DNA from: an uncultured Chloroflexus sp.
GTDB lineage: Bacteria; Chloroflexota; Chloroflexia; Chloroflexales; Chloroflexaceae
Reading direction: 5' to 3'
Length of the DNA stretch: 64,000 nucleotides
NCBI RefSeq assembly: GCF_937951745.1
Contig: NZ_CALFBQ010000003.1
Coordinates: 62,001 to 126,000 of the forward strand
Shown: positions 8,141-17,397 of the stretch, one piece after another
Layout: every line of letters begins with the position of its first letter
Numbering within the stretch: the first letter of the stretch is position 1
Translations under genes and position numbers: made by a program
Notes under the pieces: model-generated
Told to the model about the DNA's origin: nothing
The model's input: the letters and a program-made list of their open reading frames with translations, nothing else
Databases searched by the model: none

Positions 8141-8824
8141 GTGGAAACCTTCGTGCGCGATTTCACCTCATTTGACGACATCTTTAGTCGCCCGCCGAAT
8201 GATAACTTCGAACTGCTCAAGGCATGGGCAGGGACGACGCTGGCCTTCGCGATTATGCAGACCGGCGCATCGCGCTTGCTCAGCAGCGAGTTTGTGATTA
8301 ATCTCATCGTGGCTGCGATTGTAGCCGGGATCGGGTTTGTGCTACACGAATTAGCCCATCGGGTAGTGGCGCGCGGCTATGGCGCGCAAGCCCATTTTCT
8401 GGCTAACGATCGCTGGTTGCTGTTGTCAATTCTGATTAGTTTCTTGGGCATTTTTATCGCAGCACCGGGTGCGGTCTGGCACCGCGGCCAGCTCACCGTG
8501 CGCCAGAGCGGGATTATTGCGCTGGCCGGGCCGGTGACAAATTTGGTGTTGTCAGTCCTCTTTCTCTTCCTCTTCGTTCCGATCATGGTGCTGCGCCCGC
8601 CGGCGTTTGACCTCTGGATCACTATCTGTTACGTTGGGTTTCGCTTCAACGCTTGGATTGGCTTGTTTAATATGATCCCGGCTGGCCCGTTTGACGGCGC
8701 GAAGGTGCTGGCATGGGATTGGAAAGTCTTTGCCGTCACCGTGGCGATCGGCGTCGGCTTGACCTTCTTACTCAGTGATAGCGCACTGTTTGGGGTATTG
8801 CAGACGCTGGCCCGGATGTTTTAG
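8141..8824 (+). CDS. M50 family (site-2 protease type) membrane metalloprotease
   Basis: A multi-pass membrane protein of about 227 residues. It has the zinc ligand motif HELAH (about 68-72) in a transmembrane helix and the third-ligand motif of the family, FNMIPAGPFDGAKVL (about 176-190, with the DG pair). Members cleave membrane-anchored regulators or other proteins within the bilayer. There is no PDZ domain, so it resembles the short archaeal/bacterial S2P group. The start is uncertain: GTG 8114 would precede the predicted transcript, and GTG 8141 has no close ribosome site. tpiA starts 11 bases downstream, so the two share a message. Confidence 0.85.
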   Translation: METFVRDFTSFDDIFSRPPNDNFELLKAWAGTTLAFAIMQTGASRLLSSEFVINLIVAAIVAGIGFVLHELAHRVVARGYGAQAHFLANDRWLLLSILISFLGIFIAAPGAVWHRGQLTVRQSGIIALAGPVTNLVLSVLFLFLFVPIMVLRPPAFDLWITICYVGFRFNAWIGLFNMIPAGPFDGAKVLAWDWKVFAVTVAIGVGLTFLLSDSALFGVLQTLARMF

Positions 8825-8835
8825 ATGAGGATGCG

Positions 8836-9588
8836 ATGCGTACTCCCTTGATTGCCGGCAATTGGAAGATGTATAAGACGATCGGTGAGGCGACGGCGCT
8901 CGTGCGCGATCTGCTCGCCGGTCTCGGCCCGTTGGCCGATCGGGAAGCGATTGTATGCCCGCCGTTTACCTCGTTGGCTGCGGTGGCGCCATTGGTAGCC
9001 GGCAGCCAGTTGGGGTTAGGGGCGCAGAATCTCTACCCCGAAGCGCAGGGAGCTTTTACCGGCGAGGTGTCGCCGGTGATGCTGGCCGACGTTGGCTGCC
9101 GGTATGTGATTGTCGGCCACAGCGAGCGGCGGCAGTATTTTGGCGAAAGCGATGCGTTCGTCAATCGGAAGTTGCGGACGGCGTTGGCGCATGGCTTGCG
9201 CCCAATTGTCTGTGTCGGCGAGAGCAAGCCGCAGCGCGATGCTGGGCAGGCCGAGCCGATTGTGACGGCACAGGTGCGGGCGGCGTTGGTTGAGGTGACG
9301 CCGGAACAGATGGCGGATGTGGTGATCGCTTACGAGCCGATTTGGGCGATTGGCACCGGTGACACGGCGACCCCGGCGGATGCGCAGGCGATGCACGCTG
9401 CGATCCGGGCCACCCTAGCCGATCTGTACGGCGCTGAAATTGCCGCTACGGTGCGGATTCAATACGGCGGGAGCGTGAAGCCGGACAATATTGACGAATT
9501 GATGTCCCAGCCTGACATTGATGGCGTCCTAGTTGGCGGCGCATCCTTGCAGGCTGCAAGTTTTCTCCGGATTATCAACTATCAGTAA
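8836..9588 (+). CDS. tpiA: triosephosphate isomerase
   Basis: A 250-residue TIM-barrel enzyme interconverting dihydroxyacetone phosphate and glyceraldehyde 3-phosphate in glycolysis and gluconeogenesis. All active-site elements are present: NWKM (Lys11), GHSERR (catalytic His about 95), YEPIWAIGTG (catalytic Glu about 166, flexible loop) and YGGSVKPDN for phosphate binding. Length is exactly typical. It starts 11 bases after the M50 protease gene, which contains the only visible promoter, and ends before a strong terminator at 9625. Confidence 0.98.
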   Translation: MRTPLIAGNWKMYKTIGEATALVRDLLAGLGPLADREAIVCPPFTSLAAVAPLVAGSQLGLGAQNLYPEAQGAFTGEVSPVMLADVGCRYVIVGHSERRQYFGESDAFVNRKLRTALAHGLRPIVCVGESKPQRDAGQAEPIVTAQVRAALVEVTPEQMADVVIAYEPIWAIGTGDTATPADAQAMHAAIRATLADLYGAEIAATVRIQYGGSVKPDNIDELMSQPDIDGVLVGGASLQAASFLRIINYQ

Positions 9589-9624
9589 ATGGAACCTGAA
9601 CGTAGCGTAGGGCAAAGTTTGGCA

Positions 9625-9660
9625 GGCGACGGTTGCTTCAACCGTCGCCGTTTGTGCTTG
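9625..9660 (+). terminator. intrinsic terminator after tpiA
   Basis: An 11-base perfect stem (GGCGACGGTTG / CAACCGTCGCC) closes on a 3-base loop at 9625-9649 and is followed by a T-rich stretch (GTTTGTGCTTG). It lies 37 bases after the tpiA stop. Confidence 0.8.
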
Positions 9661-9780
9661 TATGCCGTAGGCACCGGATCGCAGAGGTGCAACTTGTGTG
9701 AAATATTCATATGTGCTCGTGGTCATTACAATAGAAATAGCCTAATCACTTAGATACCATCTTGATTGCAAACGAAACTC

Positions 9781-11103
9781 ATGCAGGAATTGTTGATCAT
9801 TATTGCATTGGCATTAGCGAACGGTGCTTTTGCCGCTACCGAACTGGCGGTCGTCTCGGCGCGACGTGGGCGGCTTGAGCAACGTGCCGAGGATGGCAGC
9901 CGGGGGGCGGCGATCGCGTTGCAATTGCAAGACGACCCCGATCGCTTTCTCTCGGCAGTGCAGATCGGGATTACGCTGATTGGCACGCTGAATGGCGTCT
10001 TTGCCGGCGCAACCTTGACCGGCCAACTTGCGCCTTGGATCGCCGGGTATCCGCTATTAGCGCCGTATGCCAACCAACTCGCTCAATTTCTGGTGGTGCT
10101 GCTGGTGACGTATCTGTCGCTGGTGTTGGGCGAGCTCGTGCCGAAGCGGATTGCGTTGCAGAGTGCCGAAGCGATCGCGACGCTGATGGCACGCCCAATG
10201 CTGTTGCTGGCCCGGATTAGCACGCCGATTATCGTGCTGCTCAGCTTGTCTACCCGTCTGGTCTTGACCCTGATCGGGCGGGCGAATGTGGAAGAAGAGC
10301 GCATCACCGAAGAGGATATTCGGGCGCTGGTGCGGGAGGGGGCGGAAACTGGCGAGGTTGAGCCGCAGGAGCAGCAGTTTATTGATCGGGTCTTCAAATT
10401 TAGCGATCGGGCCGTGCGCCACATTATGACCCCGCGCCACGAAGTCGAGATGGTGGAAGCTAACCGCACGCTTGGCGAGGTTATTGATGAGTTGTTAGCC
10501 AGCGGATACTCGCGCTTTCCGGTCTATGAAGAGACACCCGATCAGATTGTCGGGATCGTGCACGTGCGCGATCTGCTGCTGCTCTACCGCAAGAAGGGCG
10601 AGCAGGCACTCGTGCGTGAAGCGGTCTCGCCGCCACTCTACGTCCCTGAAAACAGCCGCGCTTCAGCACTGCTGACCACCTTTCGCCGCAGTCGCCGTCA
10701 TATGGCGTTAGTGGTAGGTGAACTGGGCGGGATTGAAGGGGTGGTGACGCTGGAAGATGTGTTGGAAGAGATTGTGGGCGAGATTGATGACGAGTACGAT
10801 GACGCTACCCCGCCGCCGATTGTGCGGCGCGAAGACGGTTCGTATCTGGTTGAGGGTTCATTGCCGATTGACGAAGTGCGCACGTTGCTCGACGTGGATG
10901 AGTTACCTGATGAAGAGACCTACCGTTACGAGACGCTGGCCGGCTTGGTGATCAGCCTGATCGGCCAGATTCCCACCGCTGGCGATGTGGTGCGGTGGGG
11001 CGGCTGGCGATTTGAGGTGGTCGATATGGATGGGTTGCGGGTTGATAAGGTGTTGATCGCGCGCGAGCCGGAGGCGGGTAATAAAGTGGTGCCGGTGTCG
11101 TAG
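9781..11103 (+). CDS. CNNM/HlyC-CorC family membrane protein with CBS pair
   Basis: A 440-residue protein with three domains in order: a DUF21/CNNM membrane domain (about 1-190, with the N-terminal hydrophobic helix and GELVPKRIAL signature), a pair of CBS domains (about 205-330) and a C-terminal CorC_HlyC domain (about 345-425). The family is linked to magnesium or cobalt efflux; older 'hemolysin' names are misleading. The CBS domains probably sense nucleotide. ATG 9781 is the better start, since upstream TTG 9766 would add five polar residues before the membrane helix. It ends next to a shared terminator at 11112-11132, facing the minus-strand propeller gene. Confidence 0.92.
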   Translation: MQELLIIIALALANGAFAATELAVVSARRGRLEQRAEDGSRGAAIALQLQDDPDRFLSAVQIGITLIGTLNGVFAGATLTGQLAPWIAGYPLLAPYANQLAQFLVVLLVTYLSLVLGELVPKRIALQSAEAIATLMARPMLLLARISTPIIVLLSLSTRLVLTLIGRANVEEERITEEDIRALVREGAETGEVEPQEQQFIDRVFKFSDRAVRHIMTPRHEVEMVEANRTLGEVIDELLASGYSRFPVYEETPDQIVGIVHVRDLLLLYRKKGEQALVREAVSPPLYVPENSRASALLTTFRRSRRHMALVVGELGGIEGVVTLEDVLEEIVGEIDDEYDDATPPPIVRREDGSYLVEGSLPIDEVRTLLDVDELPDEETYRYETLAGLVISLIGQIPTAGDVVRWGGWRFEVVDMDGLRVDKVLIAREPEAGNKVVPVS

Positions 11104-11111
11104 AAGATGGT

Positions 11112-11132
11112 GGGGCGGATGACCTCCGCCCC
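11112..11132. terminator. bidirectional hairpin between convergent genes
   Basis: An 8-base perfect stem GGGGCGGA / TCCGCCCC with a 5-base loop lies between the CNNM gene (plus) and the first propeller gene (minus). A near-copy sits at 13150-13171 after the second propeller gene, so this 3' segment was duplicated together with the gene. Confidence 0.6.
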
Positions 11133-11180
11133 TACCGGTGGGACGCACCGCCGTGGGTGGGAGACGCACCGTCGTGCGCC

Positions 11181-13079
11181 CTACTGAGCCCACAATGGCC
11201 AGCGGTCTTGGGCGGTATTTTGGGTCACTTGTTGGGTAATGACCCCATCGCTAACGTTGAGGATGTAAATCTCGAAATCGCCGTCGCGGTCGCTAGCAAA
11301 GGCCAGTTGGCGGCCATCGGGCGACCACGTGGGGGCATCGTCAGTGGCGGAATGATCGGTCAGCCGCCGCACGTTGCTGCCGTCGGCATTCATGACATAA
11401 ATTTCCCAGTTGCCGTCACGGTCGCTGGCGAACGCGATCTGCGTGCCGTCGGGTGAAACGCGAGCAAAGCGGTCGTTGGCTGCGTTGTTAGTCAGGTTGC
11501 GGATGTTAGTGAGTTCGGCGCGGAAGCCGGTTACGAACGGTATTCCTTTTGAATATCGAGGCCGGTAAAGCAAATCGGCGCTAAAAATTTCAAAGTTGCC
11601 GTCACAATCACTAACCCAATAAATACTACGACCGTTTGGCGACCAGGAAGGGCTTTCGTAACGGCAATTTGATACGTTGTTGGTTAATCGCGAAGGAAAC
11701 AAGAGATGGGTAGTTTGGGGTATTGGCCATACCGTAATATTTGGCTTCCCCATTCGTTCAGAGACAACAAGCAGTTTGGTGCCGTCAGGTGAAACTGTCG
11801 GATTGAACTCGTTGACGAGTTTGGATTGAAACTCATCATATTGCCATGGTGGGATGAGCGAGAAATCATGACCATCAATGTAACTCATCTGGGTTGCCGT
11901 GGCATTCGCAGCGGTCTCCCCTTGCTCGACAGCAACATTATTCATGAGATAGACCTGTCGATATTCGGGTTGCTTGCGTCTTGAGTCAATGGCTAGCATC
12001 TGCTGGGCAGGGTCCCAACTACGGAGCCATGAATAAGCGACTGTTTCAGCGGGATTGTAGGTGAGACGCTGACCACTGCCGTTGAAGGTGGCTCGGTACA
12101 GTTCCCAGTGGCTGCCGGTGTCGATGGTCGAGGCGTAGATCAGCGGGGTGACCGGATCGGGAGCTACCCACGGCATACCGAGGTGCGGGTAGCGCCATTG
12201 GAAGTAATGCTGACCGACATTGCCCATCTCGACTTGATAACCGGCAGGGTTATTGGGCGTGTAGGTCAGCACGCGCCGCTCAAAGAGCTGAACGAGTACA
12301 TCGCGTTCGGTATCGCCAACGACCGCGCGCACCCAGTAGGGATTGGTGATCGGATAGCCCATTGTGAACAGCCAGTCAACGATGGGGGCTGTTACCACGC
12401 GCCCGTTTTCAACCACTTTCCCACGCTGATTCATGAAATCCCAGAAGATTTTCGGAATGTTGTGGCCGGTGATAGAACTGTACTGGACGATGGTCGTTTC
12501 AGGCCGGGCCAGATCGGGGCGTTCACCGAGATTGCCGTTCATATCGATTGTAGTGCTAATCCGTTCTTTCAAGCGGATGGGATCGCGGTACGGTTCGCGG
12601 AAGTTATCATCGAATGTTGCTCGCGACGTAAACTGACAATAGCCGGGTGCTACCGGATTTGCACTACGCGGATTACCGGCAACCGGCGTATTTGCACAAC
12701 TGTACCGATAATCAAAGAGGAATGTGTCCCTCGTTTGCAACCTGCCACTCACCATCTCAACGACCAACAGACCGTTGGTAACGATACCATCGGCTGGGTT
12801 GTTAATCTCCATCCGCGCTTTGTCAAAGTATTGGACGGTACGTAGCGTCTGTGGGCTATCGGTGTAGATTTCAGCAGAATCGAACCACGGCTCCGGCCCC
12901 CAGTACCACGTGCGTCCGCCGCGCACCGCCTCGCTATCGGTGCGGGTCCAGATGGCAGCAAAGCGCGGATCGGCGAATGCGTTACGGTTGGCGAAGGGCG
13001 CTGCTGAGAGGAAGGTCGTGTTTGTCAGCATAGCAGCGACCAGTACAAGGATTGCGATAACTCGGTGAACGGTTCGCAT
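11181..13079 (-). CDS. secreted propeller-repeat protein, copy 1
   Basis: A 632-residue exported protein. Residues 1-25 are a signal peptide. Residues about 26-300 form a domain I know only from Chloroflexota-type proteins, with conserved runs such as GGRTWYWGPEPWF, VQYFDKARMEINNPADG, GHNIPKIFWDFMNQRG and MGNVGQHYFQWRYPHLGMPW. The C-terminal part has TolB/PD40-like beta-propeller blades, the last two being near-identical (ASDRDGNWEIYVMN and ASDRDGDFEIYILN, each after a WSPDGR-like turn). A role in binding at the cell surface is inference. The start at 13079 follows a strong AAGGAGGT; an upstream in-frame start at 13112 would lie before it. It is a paralogue of the adjacent gene at 13219-15078. 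Confidence 0.85.
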   Translation of the reverse strand: MRTVHRVIAILVLVAAMLTNTTFLSAAPFANRNAFADPRFAAIWTRTDSEAVRGGRTWYWGPEPWFDSAEIYTDSPQTLRTVQYFDKARMEINNPADGIVTNGLLVVEMVSGRLQTRDTFLFDYRYSCANTPVAGNPRSANPVAPGYCQFTSRATFDDNFREPYRDPIRLKERISTTIDMNGNLGERPDLARPETTIVQYSSITGHNIPKIFWDFMNQRGKVVENGRVVTAPIVDWLFTMGYPITNPYWVRAVVGDTERDVLVQLFERRVLTYTPNNPAGYQVEMGNVGQHYFQWRYPHLGMPWVAPDPVTPLIYASTIDTGSHWELYRATFNGSGQRLTYNPAETVAYSWLRSWDPAQQMLAIDSRRKQPEYRQVYLMNNVAVEQGETAANATATQMSYIDGHDFSLIPPWQYDEFQSKLVNEFNPTVSPDGTKLLVVSERMGKPNITVWPIPQTTHLLFPSRLTNNVSNCRYESPSWSPNGRSIYWVSDCDGNFEIFSADLLYRPRYSKGIPFVTGFRAELTNIRNLTNNAANDRFARVSPDGTQIAFASDRDGNWEIYVMNADGSNVRRLTDHSATDDAPTWSPDGRQLAFASDRDGDFEIYILNVSDGVITQQVTQNTAQDRWPLWAQ

Positions 13080-13149
13080 AGCGGTACCTCCTTGGTTATG
13101 GGTAGGTTGCAATCCTACATGTCCCCTCTCTGATTGGTCGAAGGCAGTG

Positions 13150-13171
13150 GGGGCGGATTGCCATCCGCCCC
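13150..13171. terminator. hairpin after propeller gene copy 2
   Basis: A 9-base perfect stem GGGGCGGAT / ATCCGCCCC with loop TGCC follows the stop of the minus-strand gene at 13219. The bases between (CACCGCCGTGGGAG and neighbours) also match those at 11135-11180, which shows that the duplication includes the 3' flank. Confidence 0.6.
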
Positions 13172-13218
13172 TACTGGTGGGAGGCGCACCGCCGTGGGAG
13201 ACGCATCACCGTGCGCCT

Positions 13219-15078
13219 CTACTGAGCCCACAACGGCCAGCGGTCTTGGGCGGTGTTTTGGGTCACTTGTTGGGTAATGACTCCATCGCTGACGTTGAGG
13301 ATGTAAATCTCGAAGTCACCGTCACGATCGCTGGCAAAGGCCAACTGCCGGCCATCGGACGACCACGTGGGGGCGTCGTCAGTAGCGGGATGGTTGGTGA
13401 GGCGGCGGATATTGCTACCGTCGGCGTTCATCACGTAGATCTCCCAGTTGCCGTCACGGTCGCTGGCGAAGGCGATGCTCTTACCATCGGGCGAGGCGCG
13501 AGCGAAGCGGTCGTTGGCCGCGTTGTTGGTCAGGTTACGAATGTTCACTAGCTCCAGACCAGCATAGAGGGTGTCGATGTAATAGTAGCGAAGGTCAGCC
13601 CGATAGACCTCAAAATTGCCTTCGCAATTGGTGACCCAGAAGAGGTTACGACCATCAGGCGACCACGTTGGCGTTTCGACGTTGCATGCCTCGGCGTAGC
13701 TGGTGATCTGTTGCGCAAAGCCGCGCAGCGGGATATTCAAACGGCGCAGGTAAAGCTGGGGGTTGCCGTTTCGTTCCGAAACAAATGCCAGCAGATTACC
13801 ATCCGGTGAGACCATTGCGTTGTACTCGCTGCCGGGGATCAGAGAGAAGTCGTTATCTGGCGGCGGGAAGATACCATCGGTGTTGCTGTAGCTAATACGG
13901 ATCACACCGGCACCCGGTGCTGGCTCACCTGAGTCGGCAGCAATATTGTTGAGGGCGTAAATCTGGCGATAGGTCGGGCTATTGCGTCGTGAGTCAACGA
14001 TCAGGTACTGTTGTGCAGGGTCCCAACTGCGCCGCCACGAGAAGGCGACTGTCTCGCCGTTGTTGAAGGTGAGGCGTTGGCCGCCGCCGTTAAAGGTAGC
14101 CCGGTACAGTTCCCAATGGCTACCGGTATCAATATTCGAGGCGTAAATCAGTGGTGTCACTGGATCGGGTGTGACCCACGGCATGCCAAGGTGCGGGTAG
14201 CGCCATTGGAAGTAGTGTTGACCGACGTTGCCCATCTCGACCTGATAGCCAGCCGGATTATCGGGGGTGTAGGTCAGTACGCGCCGCTCGAAGAGTTGCA
14301 CCAATACGTCGCGTTCGGCATCGCCGATCACTGCCCGCACCCAGTAGGGATCGGTGATCGGATAGCCCATTGCGAACAGCCAATCTACGATCGGCGCCGT
14401 TACGATGCGGCCATTCTCCATTACCCGCCCACGTTGGTTCATGAAATCCCAGAAGATTTTTGGAATATTGTGGCCGGTAACGCTGTTGTATTGGACAATG
14501 GTGGTTTCGGGTTTGGCAAGGTCATCGCGCACACTGATATTGCCGCTGCGCGAGATAACAGTGTTCACCCGCTGATTGAGCCGAGCTGGATCGCGGTAGC
14601 CGTTGTCGATGGTGGCAATGCCGGCAAAGTCGCGATAGCCGGGGGCAACGGTATTGGCTGCCCGTGGATTGCCGGCGACCGGCACATCCGAGCCTTCGCG
14701 ATAACTGACATCGAAGGGATCATCGCCGAGTTGCATTCGTCCACTGATAAGCTCCTTTACGAGCAAGCCGTTGGTGACAATACCCTCAGCCGGATTGTTA
14801 ATCTCCATCCGTGCTTTGTCGAAATACTGCACGGTGCGCGCGCTATTGGGGCTTTGCCGGTAAAACTCACCGTAATCGAACCACGGCCCCGGCCCCCAAT
14901 ACCATGTGCGCCCGCCGCGCACCGCTTCGCCGTCGGTGCGGGTCCAGACAGATGCAAAGCGCGGGTCGGCAAAAGTGGTGCGACCGGAGAAAGGCGCTGC
15001 TATCAGCGGTGTCGCGCCGCTGATCATCAGCGCAACCATCAGGGTGATCGCACTCCAGAGGATACGCAGCCGGTTCAT
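13219..15078 (-). CDS. secreted propeller-repeat protein, copy 2
   Basis: A 619-residue paralogue of the adjacent 11181-13079 product with the same plan: signal peptide (about 1-27), the large N-terminal domain (GGRTWYWGPGPWF, VQYFDKARMEINNPAEG, GHNIPKIFWDFMNQRG, VGQHYFQWRYPHLGMPW), then PD40/TolB-like blades ending in an identical last 60 residues or so. The two copies differ most in the region just after the signal domain (about residues 125-190) and in the middle of the propeller. The start ATG follows AAGGAGG. Each copy has its own ribosome site and 3' hairpin, so separate expression is possible. Function is unknown. Confidence 0.85.
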   Translation of the reverse strand: MNRLRILWSAITLMVALMISGATPLIAAPFSGRTTFADPRFASVWTRTDGEAVRGGRTWYWGPGPWFDYGEFYRQSPNSARTVQYFDKARMEINNPAEGIVTNGLLVKELISGRMQLGDDPFDVSYREGSDVPVAGNPRAANTVAPGYRDFAGIATIDNGYRDPARLNQRVNTVISRSGNISVRDDLAKPETTIVQYNSVTGHNIPKIFWDFMNQRGRVMENGRIVTAPIVDWLFAMGYPITDPYWVRAVIGDAERDVLVQLFERRVLTYTPDNPAGYQVEMGNVGQHYFQWRYPHLGMPWVTPDPVTPLIYASNIDTGSHWELYRATFNGGGQRLTFNNGETVAFSWRRSWDPAQQYLIVDSRRNSPTYRQIYALNNIAADSGEPAPGAGVIRISYSNTDGIFPPPDNDFSLIPGSEYNAMVSPDGNLLAFVSERNGNPQLYLRRLNIPLRGFAQQITSYAEACNVETPTWSPDGRNLFWVTNCEGNFEVYRADLRYYYIDTLYAGLELVNIRNLTNNAANDRFARASPDGKSIAFASDRDGNWEIYVMNADGSNIRRLTNHPATDDAPTWSSDGRQLAFASDRDGDFEIYILNVSDGVITQQVTQNTAQDRWPLWAQ

Positions 15079-15542
15079 ACAAGCCTCCTTCGCTTATACC
15101 GCTGCCGCTATTACATATAGGATACGACGTAAAAATGAAAAAAGTTCCTATATTTTGCTGAGAATTTCGTAGAAAGACGGTGAAAATGAAATGATAATTG
15201 ATAACAGAAGTGTTTGAATAATTGGTTTTTGATCTCATTAATATAAAATTTTAACGGTTAAACTGGCTGTAAATGTGTATATTGTGATTTTTGGTGCAAT
15301 TTATTTAAGTGTAAAAATGAGAAAGTTGCGTCAATTTAGGGATCTTGTTCGATTAATCTGGCATTCGAGGTGATTGAGTGAACAGATATTGGTCAAGGGT
15401 GATTAAACGGCTAGTAGTGCTGAGTAAGTGTTTATCGTCGTCTGGCTACCGTGCTGCCTAGCAGCAGGATCGCACAGACGTGCCACGACCTGCGGTTATC
15501 CAGAATTGAACCGGTACTCGTTACCGCTTCGCTGGGCAGAAG
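15079..15542. other. AT-rich intergenic region
   Basis: About 460 bases without a supported gene. The part 15120-15370 is strikingly AT-rich compared with the surrounding genes and contains the palindrome TTTAAC-G-GTTAAA (15250-15262). It may hold the promoter of the propeller gene, and it marks the border between that gene pair and the decayed restriction-modification locus. No terminator with a clean T run was found. Confidence 0.4.
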
Positions 15543-16250
15543 TCATTTGTGAGGTGCACCGAACACAATGACATCGGGCATCTTTGCAGATAATCCAAGA
15601 TTTATTCCTAAATTCTTGAGATACCCATCATTTATATAAGGATTACGCGCATCGCCAACATCGACAACAATTCCATTTTGTGCAAATCGAGGACAGAAGG
15701 GTTCGATTAACAGGTTTTGTCCACCGGGAGATATGTTTATTATTGTGCTTTAGGAGAAGGTTAATGATAGATCTGCTGCTTTTCGCATCCTTGTCAATTC
15801 TTGTCTGATCGGTTCAATCTGTTCTAAATATATCTTCGAGGTGTTATTCCATTGCTCGGTATTGAAATTCTTGAGTAATTGCAATGTTTCATTGGTTATC
15901 TGATATACGTATTTACCACTGTTCGTCGGCCAATTTGGGTTGTCAGGGTTTGTTAGTAATAATCCGGCAGAAACAAAGTACTCGACTGCCTCATCACGGA
16001 TCGTTTCGCGTGTGTTTGGTGCGTAAGATACGTTATAGTATTCTCTCATAAAATCAATAATCCCCTTTATTCCACGCAGAGGTGCCGTTGCCTCACTCCA
16101 TTTTTGGTCTGGACGAAGATCGGCGAGTGTGAGCAGGGTGTACCCTGCAACTTCATTTGATTGGCGTGGGCCAAAATGAAGTGCTTTGGGTATGCTAATC
16201 GCCTGATCGAGCTTTTCTCGGCGCAGATGATCAAGATAATGATCGTTCAT
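15543..16250 (-). pseudogene. BsuBI/PstI-type restriction endonuclease, inactivated
   Basis: The N-terminal 166 residues match the helical N-terminal domain of the BsuBI/PstI family (ALHFGPRQSNEVAGYTLLTL, YAPNTRETIRDEAVEYFV, NPDNPNWPTNSGKYVYQI). The frame then meets TAA at 15750-15752. The same frame continues beyond it with the start of the catalytic domain (ISPGGQNLLIEPFCPRF, VVDVGDARNPYIND, KMPDVIVF) and stops for good at 15543-15545. The catalytic domain is therefore cut by one in-frame stop and also truncated before the metal-binding C-terminal part (the usual E-A segment). At 235 codons it is short of the roughly 310 usual in the family. Its start overlaps the methyltransferase end by 20 bases, the layout of a live system. 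Confidence 0.8.
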
Positions 16251-17341
16251 ATACCAATTCCTCTATGATGATATCAATCTCTGTTTGCGAAAGACTAACA
16301 CTCTTTATCAAGGTGCCAATTTGTTCTAGTGCTTCACGGTGTGGATATGAAAATAGACGTAAATCGGTAGCGTTGACTTGAGTGTGGCCACTAAATGCAC
16401 GAAATAAACGGTCAGCCTGTGTCGAATTAAGAAATATTGTTAATCCTTTGGCAAAAGCGAGATCTATTCCATGACCAGAGGCGTGAATATGTCTCAGAAG
16501 GCACCAATAGGTCTTCTGTCTCCGGACAACGAAAGATAGCTCGTGGCTTTCTTATACTGCCTTTTGGCCAGTGAACTGACCCATTGGAGAGGTGTTGCGG
16601 ATAAAAGAGAGGAACGCTCCCTTCTCCCATTTCAGTACGAAGAAAGGGTTTCACGCGAAAATCGACGATCCTTCCTGTTGACACCGCTAATCCAAGAATC
16701 AGCAAGGGTTGCTGGTAGTCGTGTATGTTCACTTCTATCAAGAACATACTCATGCTCTGGAATATCGAAAGTATGGGCCATTGCAGAAGCTGCGTGGAGT
16801 AATTGAAACCAATTGGCCTTCAGGTGTAAGAGCCGCATTCATAAGTGCAAGAAACCCCGCATATAAGTTACTCGTTTCAATTCCTGCTGATCGCAGAAGA
16901 CGACGATACTCTGAGTCACTGCGAATTTTCCGGTAAGGTGGGTTGATTAATGCAATGTTGAATGGTGGTAGTGTATCGGCAAACAGTTCACCGCGTACAA
17001 TCGGTACTACCGTGGTAAGGAAATCAGCATTACGAATGTCGGCTGTAAAGATAATGTTCTTTTCTTCACACAGACGCTTGCATTCAGTGATACATCGGAT
17101 AAGTGGTCGAGTCAGGGAGGGATCGAACTCAAAGGCAGTTATGTGAATTTGGCGAGTAGTTGCGCTGTCTTCTCGGCAGACTCTGCGCACGAATGCTGCT
17201 ATCAAGGAGCGTGATGGTTTCCGGCAAGGGATTTACCCACGCTGCCATTAGATCGGCAATGTATGGTGGGGTGAAGAACTGTCCCAATGTAGCGCGGCGT
17301 TTGTGTTCCGCTCCTTTGTTTATGATGAAAGTATTAGACAT
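16231..17341 (-). pseudogene. Eco57I-like DNA methyltransferase, partner of the BsuBI/PstI-type enzyme, decayed
   Basis: Successive frames hold ordered pieces of an N6-adenine methyltransferase. The N terminus has LGQFFTPPYIADLMAAWVNP. A frame break near 17203 has removed the SAM motif I that should follow ITLLD. The middle has the catalytic motif INPPYRKI and SITPRSFCNGPYF. After further breaks near 16770 and 16700 come VSTGRIVDFRVKPFLR and HWPKGSIRKPRAIF. A last shift near 16480 leads to GLTIFLNSTQADRLFRAF and SGHTQVNATDLR, and the frame ends at 16231-16233. There are at least four lesions, and two appear to be deletions. The 20-base overlap with the endonuclease reading frame is still preserved. 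Confidence 0.8.
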
Positions 17342-17397
17342 ACACCTGCAGAATGGATATTCTTTGGAACTTGTTTGTGCGTTTCTACTTTATCAGA

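Noticed and set aside
12108-12845. Long plus-strand frame antisense to propeller gene 1
   Set aside because: It mirrors the coding bias of the minus-strand gene, has no ribosome site and no recognisable motif.
14011-15120. Plus-strand frame of 369 codons antisense to propeller gene 2
   Set aside because: The opposite strand encodes a signal-peptide protein with a matching paralogue; the antisense frame is a shadow of its GC-rich third positions.
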